A stretch of 64,000 bases of DNA from Vicinamibacterales bacterium (GTDB taxonomy: Bacteria; Acidobacteriota; Vicinamibacteria; Vicinamibacterales; UBA2999). Shown piece by piece: positions 52,329 to 61,242 of this stretch. The notes beneath the pieces were generated by a model. It was not told where the DNA came from, searched no databases, and worked only from the letters and a program-made list of their open reading frames with translations. The stretch lies in assembly GCA_041394705.1 (NCBI GenBank), contig JAWKHS010000024.1:31595-95594 (forward strand), read 5' to 3'. Each line of letters opens with the position of its first letter. Positions within the stretch are counted from its first letter, which is position 1. The translations under genes were made by a program, and so were the position numbers.

Positions 52329-53695
52329 CTACGGGTCGGGTGTAAGGACCAGGCGCATGGCGGTGTCGCCGGCCTCGGCTTCCACCCGAACGCGATGGTA
52401 TGCGCGATCGACGGCCTCGACGCGGTAGCGGACGCCGGGCGCCAGCAGCAACGTGAACCGGCCTTCGCCGTCCGTCTGCCCGTAGACGGACTCCGGCATC
52501 CAGGAGTGCCCGCTGAGCGCCGAGGCGCTGAGCGAGGCGTCGGCGACCGGCGTCCCGTCGGCCGCGACGACGGTGCCTGCAAGTGGCAGTCGCGCGTGCG
52601 AGCGGCCAGAGGGCCAACCGTTCGATGCTCGCCGATGGCCAGCGTCACGACGACTCGTTGGCCGTCGCGACCGGTCAGGTAGGAGGGCGCGAGGGGGCCG
52701 TCCTCCGCTGACGCATCCAGGTTGACGCCGATGACGTACCGACCCGGCGGCGCGCCCCTGAAAGCGAACCGTCCTGATGCCGAGGTCAGGTCCTTGATCG
52801 AGTCGGCGGGCGCCAATGGCGCCGGCCGCTTTCGTTCTTCGTCCGACCTCCGGACGTACATCGGCCGGCCGGTCAGGTCGGCGTTCCGCAGCTCCACGGC
52901 CATGCCCGGGAGGGGTGTGCCCTTGAGATCCCGAAGCGTGCCGTCCACCAATGACGTGAAGGCCATCTCCAGCGTTTCGGTGCGGCACGCGTGTGCATGG
53001 GCGAACGTGAAGCTCGACGAAGGGATCGGCACCAGTGCCCGGGACTCGTCCTCGGCAGCCCTGAGGAAGTACTCGCCAGGCTGGAGGGCGTCGAAGGCGA
53101 AAGCGCCGTCCGCACCAGTGACCACGGACCTGGTCACGGCCCCGCTCAAGGTCACACGGATGCCGTCGATCGCGCGATTGCGCGAGTCGTGGGCCAGGAG
53201 CCCGAGTCGCAGCCGGACCTGTCCGGACACGGTCGCGCCGGGCCCTTCGCGGGCGAGGCTGTCGAGGAAGGCCAGCGTGGGTGCCGCCGACGCGATGTCG
53301 GCGCTGAACGAGCACAGGCTCACCGAGGCGCCAGTTGGTGTGATGGACGTATGGATCAGGTAGCGCCGCCCGACCTGGAACGGGAAGGCGCAGGTGTCAC
53401 TGCTCGTGAACACCGTCGTGGTGGTGCGGCCCAGGCGTCCCCGCACGTCGGTGAGATGCGCCGTGATCCGCTTGGTGCCCACCAGGTAGGTGGCTGCGCC
53501 GGCGTCGGCGGCGGTGAGCGTGGTCTCTTCGAGCGACGCCACCGTCGCTTCGAAGACGTCCGCTGGCGTGCCGTTCGACGCCCACAGGCCCTGGCAGGGT
53601 GCGCCCCGAGCGACGCAGGTGCACGCGGAGGCGGGACGCACCAGCGTGGCCGTGGCGATCGCGCTGGCGAGCAGGACCCAGACAATCCGTCTCAT
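52329..53695 (-). pseudogene. Exported protein with carboxypeptidase-regulatory-like domains, one frameshift
   Basis: A signal peptide (MRRIVWVLLASAIATATLVR) ends near ASAC, followed by CTCVARGAPCQGLWAS, which recalls the cysteine-rich start of NTR/TIMP-like domains. After that are at least two beta-sandwich regions of the carboxypeptidase-regulatory (CarboxypepD_reg) type, for example IRVTLSGAVTRSVVTGADGA. A missing base near 52603, in a CC run, shifts the frame; the restored C-terminus is LPLAGTVVAADGTPVADASL and ends LVLTPDP. Likely extracellular; no catalytic site was recognised. Confidence 0.72.
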
Positions 53696-53779
53696 GACGA
53701 ATTGGACGGACCCACTCCTGCGTCTTTCGGGGCCTTGGCTGACGAGCGACCCCGCCGGCCTGGCGCCCGCTCGCCGGCA

Positions 53780-55108
53780 CTACCGTCCTGACGAGCCCTG
53801 CGACGTGCCGAACGGCTGCTCGAGCGACGGACTCGTCGGCGTCAGCAGCTCCGCGCCAGACTCGGTGATGTGCATGTCGTCCTCGAGCCGAATCCCGAAT
53901 TCCCCCGGGATGTAGATGCCGGGCTCGTCGCTGAAAACCATCCCGGGCTGCAGCGTCGGGTCGACCGGCCAGCCGTACATGTTGTGCTTCACCAGATACG
54001 GCCACTCGTGCATGTCCATCCCGAGGCCATGGCCCACGCGGTGGGTGAGGTACTTGAATCCGGGGCCGTAGCCGGCGTCGGTCAGCACCTGGCGGGCGGC
54101 GGCGTCCACCGCTTCGTTGGGCACGCCCGGCCTGGCCGCGGCCAGCGCCGCCTGTTGCGCCCGGCGCACGATGTCGAACACCTGACGCATCTTCGCCGTG
54201 GGCGTGCCGAGCACGAAGGTGCGGGTGATGTCGGACGTGTAGCCCTCCACCCTGCAGCCGTCGTCAACCATCAGGATGGTGCCTTCGCGGATGGTCTGCG
54301 GCGTGCGCGAGCCGTGCGGCGACGCCGTGTACTCGCCGACGTTGAGGCTGGCGAAGCCGCTGAAGCCGACACGGGCGTAGCCGGCCTGGATGAGGCCGCT
54401 GACGTCGGCCTGTGTCATGCCCTCCTTGAGCGACTCGTAGACGGCCTTGTACACGGCCAGCGTGGCTTCGCCGGCCAGCCGCAGGCACTCGACCTCGTGC
54501 GCGTCCTTGATCATGCGACAGCCGGCCGTGATCGGCAGGGCCGAGACCACCCGCAGTGCCGGGGCCGCCTGGGCGATGCTGTCGGCGAACACGAACTTGA
54601 CGGTCTCCTCGACGCCGAGGCGGCCCGAGGCGATGCCGCGGTCCTTCAGGCCGGCAGCGACGCGCTGGAAGGGGCTCTCGTCCTCCTGCCACGTGCGCAC
54701 GTCGGTGTTGGCCCCGAACGGGCTGTCGGTGAGCAGCTCGCGCGCCCGCGTCTCCTCGAAGGCCGGGCACACCAGGAACGGCTCGCCCTTGGCGGGAATG
54801 ACGAGCGCCCACAGCCGCTCGCCGCCGCCGAACGACACGTTGGCGAAGTACAACGGCGAACTGCCGCCCGTCATCAGGATGGCGTCGATCTTCTCGGCCG
54901 CCATCAGCCGCCGGGCTTTCTCGATGCGCGCCAGGCGCTCAGCGTTGGTGAACGGGCGGGCCCGCTCCTTCATCGACGGGAGCGCCGCGATCGACGGCGG
55001 CAGCGGTCCCGAGGGCGTGGCCGCGCGGCGCTGAGCCCGCGCGGGTGCGGACCAGCCCAGTCCGACTCCAAGTGGCCCCAACCGCAGCATCGCACGTCGT
55101 GACAGCAT
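53780..55108 (-). CDS. Exported M24-family aminopeptidase (Xaa-Pro peptidase-like)
   Basis: 442 residues. The leader (MLSRRAMLRLGPLGVGLGWS) contains RR and resembles a Tat or Sec signal. The creatinase/aminopeptidase P fold has the five metal ligands: DDGCRVEGYTSDITRTF (D and D), HRVGHGLGMDMHE (H), and SDEPGIYIPGEFGIRLED (E and E). It would release N-terminal residues next to proline in the periplasm. It belongs to a neighbourhood of exported peptidases (57-59 kb). Confidence 0.9.
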   Translation of the reverse strand: MLSRRAMLRLGPLGVGLGWSAPARAQRRAATPSGPLPPSIAALPSMKERARPFTNAERLARIEKARRLMAAEKIDAILMTGGSSPLYFANVSFGGGERLWALVIPAKGEPFLVCPAFEETRARELLTDSPFGANTDVRTWQEDESPFQRVAAGLKDRGIASGRLGVEETVKFVFADSIAQAAPALRVVSALPITAGCRMIKDAHEVECLRLAGEATLAVYKAVYESLKEGMTQADVSGLIQAGYARVGFSGFASLNVGEYTASPHGSRTPQTIREGTILMVDDGCRVEGYTSDITRTFVLGTPTAKMRQVFDIVRRAQQAALAAARPGVPNEAVDAAARQVLTDAGYGPGFKYLTHRVGHGLGMDMHEWPYLVKHNMYGWPVDPTLQPGMVFSDEPGIYIPGEFGIRLEDDMHITESGAELLTPTSPSLEQPFGTSQGSSGR

Positions 55109-55215
55109 GGCAACTCCCTGGTGTGTCCTGAAGCGCCCCGGATCTTACCGTGTCCGGAACTGCCGGGCGCACCCGCCTGGCCCGTATGATGCCGGCGTCG
55201 GGGAGGACCGTTCGC

Positions 55216-55317
55216 GTGCATTCAGCCATCAGACGCATCACCGCCGCCGCCTTCGCCCTCGTCGTTTCCGCCTGCACCGCGCCACCGGCGGAATCGATAT
55301 GGAGGTCGGTGGCCTGA
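55216..55317 (+). CDS. Short lipoprotein-like peptide
   Basis: A 33-residue frame starts at GTG with GGGGAGG just upstream. It has a basic start, a hydrophobic stretch and a lipobox-like VSAC (VHSAIRRITAAAFALVVSAC), then ends after 13 more residues. It may be the 5' fragment of a lost lipoprotein gene. Confidence 0.3.
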   Translation: MHSAIRRITAAAFALVVSACTAPPAESIWRSVA

Positions 55318-55408
55318 GTCACCGACGTGCTGCCGATTGTCGTTGCGCGTTTCTCCGTGCCCGCCCTTCGTGCCGCAGGACGTCATCGTTCCGCCAGGGA
55401 GACTGAGA

Positions 55409-55840
55409 ATGGAAAGAGAACACGTATCGAGAGCATCCATCGAGATTGCCGCGTCGAACGCGGATGTCTGGGATGCCCTGGTCACTCCGGCCACCGCCAA
55501 GAGGTACTTCTTCGGCGCTGAGGTCCGCTCGGACTGGAAAGCAGGAAGCCCCATCACGTTCACGGGATCCTTCGACGGCACCTCCTATCACGAGAAGGGC
55601 ACCATCCTGCAATGCCAGCCTGGGAGGCTCCTGCAATACAGCCACTGGAGCGATCTGGAGCAGTTGCCGGATCTCCAGGAGAACTACCGACACTGGACGT
55701 TCCGCATCGAGCCGGCAGGCCCTGGTGTCGTCCTGTCGGTTGTCGAGGACAACATTCCGGATGAAACCAAACGGGCGCGTTCCGACGAGTTCTGGTCGGG
55801 TGTGCTGACAACGATCAAGCGGATCGTCGAGACGCGATAG
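55409..55840 (+). CDS. SRPBCC/AHSA1-like protein
   Basis: 143 residues. The fold has SIEIAASNADVWDALVTPAT, a WKAGSPITFTGSFDG beta strand and a C-terminal helix (FWSGVLTTIKRIVETR), typical of AHSA1/SRPBCC hydrophobic-ligand proteins. The ATG at 55409 was preferred over a longer frame because GGGAGA precedes it and the conserved start follows. Function unknown. Confidence 0.85.
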   Translation: MEREHVSRASIEIAASNADVWDALVTPATAKRYFFGAEVRSDWKAGSPITFTGSFDGTSYHEKGTILQCQPGRLLQYSHWSDLEQLPDLQENYRHWTFRIEPAGPGVVLSVVEDNIPDETKRARSDEFWSGVLTTIKRIVETR

Positions 55841-55852
55841 GCGTGCACGTCG

Positions 55853-56095
55853 TCAGACCTTGCGCCGCTCCTCGGCGTCCACCGGGTCTTCGTAGAGGAC
55901 CTGCGATGAGGTCTTCGCCTCCGGTCGAAAGCGCGTGAAGGCGACCAGGACGACGACCGGGGCCGCGGTGAAGGCCAGCAACAGGATGACCCAGGCCGGG
56001 CTCGCGCCCCGCGTCAGGCTCCCCGCGGCCAGCCCGATGGAGATGGCGCACCAGATCCCAATGGCCCAGCGAATCTCGTTCGTGACGTAGACCAT
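55853..56095 (-). CDS. Small two-helix membrane protein
   Basis: 80 residues with two hydrophobic segments (IRWAIGIWCAISIGLAAGSL and WVILLLAFTAAPVVVLVAFT). GAAGGAG lies upstream of the ATG. No family was recognised. The gene is convergent with the SRPBCC gene. Confidence 0.55.
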   Translation of the reverse strand: MVYVTNEIRWAIGIWCAISIGLAAGSLTRGASPAWVILLLAFTAAPVVVLVAFTRFRPEAKTSSQVLYEDPVDAEERRKV

Positions 56096-56370
56096 GACGG
56101 ACTCCTTCCGGCGCCGGCGCGGGTGTACGGCCGCGGCCGCGCCGTCGAGGCGGCGACGACGCAGGTTGTAGCGACTTGCGAGAGGCCGGAGGGCGAGTCG
56201 GCGCGCATCCCAGCGGATGCTGCTCGAACGTCGGCAGGCTCAGAACGGCAGGACGTGCCTACTATACGTCGGGCCCGTCCCGCGAATGTCACCGCATCCG
56301 GGGCCGGGACTCAGGGGGTCAGCGGGGTTCCGGGTTCAACGCAACGTGCACCGCCAGCGCACGAACCGGT

Positions 56371-56826
56371 TCATCGAGTGAACGCAGACAGCACCAGTGC
56401 GGCGAGGGCGACAACGCCCGCGAGGGCGACAGCCATCAGGCCGTGCCGTCGCGCGTGCGCGTGTTCCACGCGCCCCCGCTCTCGCCACGCGTGCCACCGC
56501 TCCGTCATCGCCGCGTCGAAGTCAGCCGGCACGTCGGTTCCCGGTGACGGTGCGGACGAGCCTACCGGGACTGGCGCTGTCATGGGGACCTCCTGACACT
56601 GTCGAGAAACGGGCGGCCCTGCGCTGGCCGCAGGAGCCGTCGTGATCGAACGACCATTGCCAGGCGGCTCCGGCCGCAGCTCCGCCAGGCGCGCGACGGC
56701 GCGGGCCCGCATGTCGGAGGACTCCTGCGCGATTCTGGCTTCCCCGACCCGTCCAGGCTGCACGTGGCGCTCGTCGAGCGCGACGATCACTTCCCGCAGG
56801 CGCGCGGCGACTTCGGAGTCAGGCAC
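56371..56826 (-). CDS. Hypothetical protein with a C-terminal membrane helix
   Basis: 151 residues from a GTG at 56826, ending in one hydrophobic helix (LMAVALAGVVALAALVLSAF). AGGAGG lies 5 nt before an internal ATG at 56583, so a 70-residue protein starting there is also possible. The first part (VIVALDERHVQPGRVGEARI) appears coding. No family was recognised. Confidence 0.5.
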   Translation of the reverse strand: MPDSEVAARLREVIVALDERHVQPGRVGEARIAQESSDMRARAVARLAELRPEPPGNGRSITTAPAASAGPPVSRQCQEVPMTAPVPVGSSAPSPGTDVPADFDAAMTERWHAWRERGRVEHAHARRHGLMAVALAGVVALAALVLSAFTR

Positions 56827-57073
56827 GCGAAGCCCCTTTCACAAACGCTTTGGTGAGGGCTGCGGGCCAGAACGGCCTCAGGGCTCAGGAAAGCAGAGAA
56901 GACAGCAGTATACGCCCGGTGGCACGACCGCGGGCCCGACCGTGCGCGAGCGCGCGTGGCCTGGGCCGGGCGCTGGCCGCTCCCCAGACGAGCGAGCGTG
57001 CGCCTGACGGCAGTCGCGTTGTCACCGTTTCAGTCTTAGAATCGTGGACGTACCGCAGTCAGCCGGAGATCAG

Positions 57074-58795
57074 ATGACACGTCCTCGCAGCTCACGCGCG
57101 TTTGTCGCCACGACAACGATCTGTTTGGCCACGATTGTCGTTGGCGCGTCACAGCAAGGGCCCCCGCCTCCGCGGGAAGGCACTCCAGCGACGATTCCGG
57201 CGTCGGTCGTCTCGGCCGCGGACAAGATCGCGAACGATCCGCAGGTCCTGGCGCTGATCGAGGAACAGAAGACGGATGCGGCCGCCAAGGCGCGCTGGAA
57301 CCAGTTCCTGGAGCTGGTCCGCATCCCCTCCCCGCCGCGCCAGGAGCACCTGAAGGCGGCCGAGATCCATCGCCGGCTCGTGAACGAATGGGGCTTTTCG
57401 CCCGATGAGGTGATGACGCGGGACGACGGGGTCATCCCCGCCAGCGACACCAACATCGTCGATGGCCTGCCGGTCTACAACGCGTGTGTCGTGATCAAGG
57501 GCTCGTACGCGGGCAGCCCGGGCGCGCAGCAGTACATGGGCCAGTATCCGAAGGTGCTGGTCGAGGGGCACATCGACGTCGTCAACCCCGAGGAGATCCC
57601 GAAGTCGGGCGACCCGTCCAACCACCTGAAGCTCCAGCCGTACGCCCAGCCGGTGGTCGCCACCCCGGAAGAGCTGGCCGCGATTCCCGACGAGCTGTCG
57701 TTCGACGCCCGCGGCCGGGTCATCGAGAACGACGAGTACGCCAAGGCCAGCCGGATCTTCAAGGACGCCAAGGACGCCGAGGCCAACGGGGGCGTGCGCA
57801 TCTACGTGCCCGGCTACGGCGACATGATGCCGAGCACCTCCAACGCCTTCGTGCTGGCGGCCGCGATGAAGAAGCACCACATCAGGCCGGTCTACGACAT
57901 CTGGATCTGCGGCACCGCCGGTGAGGAGGGCAAGGGCAACCTGGCCGGCGTCAAGCAGCTCTACGGCTTCGATCAGCAGGCGGGCACCGGCTCCAACCCC
58001 CTGAACATCGTCGCCAACTTCGGCCTCGAGGGCGGCGGCATCGTCAACTTCGTGGGCAGCTACCGTTTCGAGATGAAGTACAAGGCGCCGTTCGCGCGCC
58101 CGAACGGGCCGAGCGCCGCCATGGCCATGGCCGACACCATCGCCAGGATCGCGGACGTGAAGACGCCAACCGACCTGCGCGACGGCGCGCCGAAGACCAC
58201 CTACACCGTGGGCCGCGCCAGCTGCGAGCCGCCGACGCGTCCCGGCCTGGGCGTGCCGAGCTGCTCGCTCGAAGTGGACATGCGATCGACGGAGAAAGAG
58301 CCGCTCGAGGACATGCGCAAGACCATCGAGCCGATGTTCCAGGCCGGCGTCTCCGCCGAGAACGCCAGGCACGGCCGCAAGGACGGCAGCGACGAAGGCA
58401 TCACCCTCGAGCTGATGTGGTTCGGGCTGCGGCCCGCCTACCTGGCGGAGAGCGTGGACAACGTGGCGGTGCACGCCGGACTGCAGGCGGGCATCCAGCT
58501 CGGGGCGATCACCTCGCCGATGGTCAACACCGGGTCGGGCAGCCTGAACGACAACGTGCCCGCGCACACGGGCGTGCCCACCTACCAGTTCACCCTGGCG
58601 TCCTCGGCCGCCGGCGCCGGCGGACACGCGTTCTGGGAGTGGGGTACGCGCGGCGCACCGGCCACCGAAGTGGCCCGTATGCATCGCGTCCTCACCGCGG
58701 CGTTGATCGTCGCGGGGTTCAACGCGGCGGATGGCACGGTGGTGCCACCGGCCGTCGGCCCGATTGGCAAGCGGACGCGGGACGTCGTCCGGTAG
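57074..58795 (+). CDS. Exported M20/M25/M40-family peptidase
   Basis: 573 residues. A signal peptide (MTRPRSSRAFVATTTICLATI) precedes the catalytic domain with EGHIDVVNPEE (H and D ligands) and GTAGEEGKGN (catalytic E and bridging E), as in M20 amino- or carboxypeptidases. The lid domain is present (VGSYRFEMKYKAPFARPNGP), but the usual GPGGHS motif with its conserved histidine is absent. The next gene encodes a separate lid-type protein with that motif. Located in the periplasm. The substrate is unknown. Confidence 0.85.
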   Translation: MTRPRSSRAFVATTTICLATIVVGASQQGPPPPREGTPATIPASVVSAADKIANDPQVLALIEEQKTDAAAKARWNQFLELVRIPSPPRQEHLKAAEIHRRLVNEWGFSPDEVMTRDDGVIPASDTNIVDGLPVYNACVVIKGSYAGSPGAQQYMGQYPKVLVEGHIDVVNPEEIPKSGDPSNHLKLQPYAQPVVATPEELAAIPDELSFDARGRVIENDEYAKASRIFKDAKDAEANGGVRIYVPGYGDMMPSTSNAFVLAAAMKKHHIRPVYDIWICGTAGEEGKGNLAGVKQLYGFDQQAGTGSNPLNIVANFGLEGGGIVNFVGSYRFEMKYKAPFARPNGPSAAMAMADTIARIADVKTPTDLRDGAPKTTYTVGRASCEPPTRPGLGVPSCSLEVDMRSTEKEPLEDMRKTIEPMFQAGVSAENARHGRKDGSDEGITLELMWFGLRPAYLAESVDNVAVHAGLQAGIQLGAITSPMVNTGSGSLNDNVPAHTGVPTYQFTLASSAAGAGGHAFWEWGTRGAPATEVARMHRVLTAALIVAGFNAADGTVVPPAVGPIGKRTRDVVR

Positions 58796-58812
58796 CTCTG
58801 GAGCGCTCGATC

Positions 58813-59244
58813 ATGACACGCCTGATCTCCACGCTTGCGTTCGTCCTCGCCGCGGCCGCCGCGCCCGCCTTCGCCCAGCAGACCGGCGGAGTGCGAGTCG
58901 AGTTCCAGGGGCCGGGGGGCCACAGTTACGGCGCCTACGGCCGCGTCAGCGCCCTGCATGCCGCCGCCCGGGCCGTCATCCTGATGCAGAAAGCCCTGCC
59001 CGCCGGCAGCTACCAGATCACCAACCTGACCGGCGGGAACTCGGTCAATGCCATCGCGTCCGACGGCCTCATCGAACTGAAGCTGACCGCCGCCAATGCC
59101 AAGGCCTACGACGCGCTCGTGGCGGCCGTGACCAAGGCGGCCGCCGACGGCGCCGCCGAGGAGAATGCGTTTCGCGGCGTCAAGGCCGGGGATTTGACCA
59201 GCGGCGCCCCGGCCACGATCCGGGCCAAGGTCACGCGGTTCTGA
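58813..59244 (+). CDS. Exported free-standing M20 lid/dimerisation-domain protein
   Basis: 143 residues. A signal peptide (MTRLISTLAFVLAAAAAPAF) is followed by VRVEFQGPGGHSYGAYGRVS, ALHAAARAVILMQKAL and GGNSVNAIASDGLIEL, which is the lid (dimerisation) domain of M20 peptidases without a catalytic domain. It begins 18 nt after the M20 gene. In normal M20 enzymes the GGHS histidine completes the active site of the partner; here it may be supplied by this protein to the M20 peptidase, which lacks it. This is inference. Confidence 0.75.
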   Translation: MTRLISTLAFVLAAAAAPAFAQQTGGVRVEFQGPGGHSYGAYGRVSALHAAARAVILMQKALPAGSYQITNLTGGNSVNAIASDGLIELKLTAANAKAYDALVAAVTKAAADGAAEENAFRGVKAGDLTSGAPATIRAKVTRF

Positions 59245-59269
59245 GTCCGGGTCCGAGCCCGTCGTTCCT

Positions 59270-60511
59270 TCAGTTCGGCGCGGGTCCAGGCTCGATGCGC
59301 AGCAGCATGCCGTCGGTGTCCTGATTGCCGCGTGAGCGGCCCTCGGTCAGCACGTACAGGCACTCGTCCGGCCCCTGCCTGATGTCGCGGAAGCGCACGT
59401 TCAGCTCGCGGAGCATCGAGTCCACCTGCCGGACGAAGTCCCCCTTGATGGTCAGGGCCACGATGCGCTTCGTCCCGGCGCCGGCGACGATCAGGCTGCC
59501 GGTCAGCGTCGGGAACTTCCTGCCGGTGTAGAAGAGCATGTTCGCGGGATTGATCACGGGGTTCCAGTGGAAGATCGGCATGTCCATGCCCTTGCGGAAC
59601 CACGGCTGTTCCGAGACGAGCGTGCCCGTATAGTTGCGGCCGAGCGACATCACCGGCCAGCCGTAGTTGTGGCCCGGGATCAGCCGGTTGAGTTCGTCGC
59701 CGCCGGCCGGGCCGAACTCGGAGGCCCAGAACTCCCCGGTCTCCGGATGGAACGCCATGCCGTAGGCGTTGCGGTGGCCGTAGGTGAAGATCTCGCCCTT
59801 CGCCTTCGGATCCTTCACGAACGGGTTGTCGGGCGGGATCGTGCCGTCGTCCTTCAGCCGCAGGATCTTGCCGATGTGGCTGCCGAGGACCTGCGCCTGC
59901 TTCCGCGCCGGCGAGTTGTCGTCCCGGGTATTGCCGTCGCGGTCGCCCACGCTGACGTAGAGCAGCTTGTCCGGACCGAAGATCATCCGCCCACCGTACG
60001 TGCCGAGCGGGCTGCCCCACGCCTCGGCGACCAGGATGTCCTTCATCTCCGTCAGCGTCGAGTGCTCGAACTTCGCGCGGGCCACCGCGAGCGTGGTCGT
60101 GTCGTTGGGGCCGGCCTTGGAGTACGAGAGATACAACAGGTGGTTGGTCGCAAAGTCGGGATGCAGCACGATGTCGTGCATGCCGCCGAGCGACAGGTTG
60201 TGCACGGCCGGGACGCCGGCCACCGGCGTCGGGTCGAGCACACCGCCCTTGATGACCCGCAGGCGCCCGGGCCGCTCGACCACCAGCATCGTCTCGCCGT
60301 CCGGAAGGAAGGCCAGTCCGGTCGGATGGGACAGACCATGGGCGAGGGGAACGACCCGCAAGGAGAGTCCTCCTCGCTCCGCGCCACGACCGGGCCGTGA
60401 CCGCGGCGCCGGTGAGCGGGACCGGAGGGTTGATGACCGGCTGCGCGAGCCCCCGGCGGGGATTGACGCCCACAGCGCACACGCAACAACGACGGGAAGC
60501 GTCCGAGTCAT
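59270..60511 (-). CDS. PQQ-dependent sugar dehydrogenase (YliI-like), disturbed N-terminus
   Basis: 413 residues. A soluble-type aldose dehydrogenase propeller with LSHPTGLAFLPDGETMLVVE, GGMHDIVLHPDF, GRMIFGPDKLLYVSVGDRDG and GHRNAYGMAFHPETGEFW. It would oxidise sugars in the periplasm with PQQ. Residues about 14-45 look unnatural (rich in R and S); the other frame of the same strand gives AQPVINPPVPLTGA, which suits this family, so compensating indels at about 60480 and 60380 are likely. TACACT is 8 nt upstream of the ATG at 60511. Confidence 0.85.
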   Translation of the reverse strand: MTRTLPVVVACALWASIPAGGSRSRSSTLRSRSPAPRSRPGRGAERGGLSLRVVPLAHGLSHPTGLAFLPDGETMLVVERPGRLRVIKGGVLDPTPVAGVPAVHNLSLGGMHDIVLHPDFATNHLLYLSYSKAGPNDTTTLAVARAKFEHSTLTEMKDILVAEAWGSPLGTYGGRMIFGPDKLLYVSVGDRDGNTRDDNSPARKQAQVLGSHIGKILRLKDDGTIPPDNPFVKDPKAKGEIFTYGHRNAYGMAFHPETGEFWASEFGPAGGDELNRLIPGHNYGWPVMSLGRNYTGTLVSEQPWFRKGMDMPIFHWNPVINPANMLFYTGRKFPTLTGSLIVAGAGTKRIVALTIKGDFVRQVDSMLRELNVRFRDIRQGPDECLYVLTEGRSRGNQDTDGMLLRIEPGPAPN

Positions 60512-60519
60512 GGCGATCG

Positions 60520-60525
60520 AGTGTA
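60520..60525 (-). promoter_or_regulatory. Candidate -10 box (TACACT) for the PQQ dehydrogenase
   Basis: TACACT on the minus strand ends 8 nt before the ATG at 60511 with no Shine-Dalgarno sequence in between. Confidence 0.4.
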
Positions 60526-60733
60526 TACGTCCCGGCATCGTCAGGTGTCTCGAATCAGCGCCTGCCGATCGCGCGCGACCTGATGCGTCCCTGACGTCGG
60601 CGCCGGGACCGCCGCGTACTGGTCGTCGCTGACGTGTTCCAGCCAGTCCACGGCCTTCCCATCGAGCTGGTCCTGCAGGCGCGTCCTTCAGGCGTCGGCA
60701 AGGCTATGATGTGGGCCCTACCTCAGGAGACAT

Positions 60734-61205
60734 ATGACCTTCAGAACCGTTCTGGCTGCCGCCATCGTCGCCCTCGCCGTGTCTGGCTCGGCCTCTGCCC
60801 AGGATCCGGCGAAGCTGCTGACGAAGGCGGACGTGGGAAAAGGCCGCAGGCGCCACGTTCAAGGACGGCTGGTCTCCGATGGCGGGCCAGGTGCAGTTTG
60901 CCCAGGACGGCGGCGACCTCCAGATCAGCGTCGAGGTCGAGGCGCGTGAGGCGGGTTCGACCGTCCGCGGATGGGAGGCCACCATGAAGAAGATGGAGCC
61001 GACCATCAAGGTCGAGACCGTGCCCGGGGTGGGCGGCGACGCCATCTACTACAGCACGCGGGCCGACATGGGCAAGGTCTCGGCGGATTTCGAGAAGCCG
61101 CGCGTGCAGATGAGCGTGTCGGTGTCTGGCGCCACCTCGCCCGCCCAGGCGCGTCGCATCGTCCTGGACCTGGCCAAGATCGCGGCCGGGCGCCTCGGCA
61201 AGTAG
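60734..61205 (+). pseudogene. Exported protein of unknown function, one frameshift
   Basis: A signal peptide (MTFRTVLAAAIVALAVSGSA) is followed by DPAKLLTKADV and then an extra base in the GGGAAAAGG stretch at 60834-60842; repair gives VEKAAGATFKDGWSPMAGQV and continues to a stop at 61205. AGGAGA lies upstream of the ATG. The repaired protein is about 157 residues; no family was recognised. Confidence 0.65.
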
Positions 61206-61242
61206 CTGCTCGTCCCCGCAGGCCTGCGGCGACGCCGCGCCG

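Noticed and set aside
57019..57042. Possible sigma-70 promoter (TTGTCA and TAGAAT) upstream of the M20 gene
   Set aside because: The spacing between the boxes is only 12 nt, too short for a normal sigma-70 promoter.
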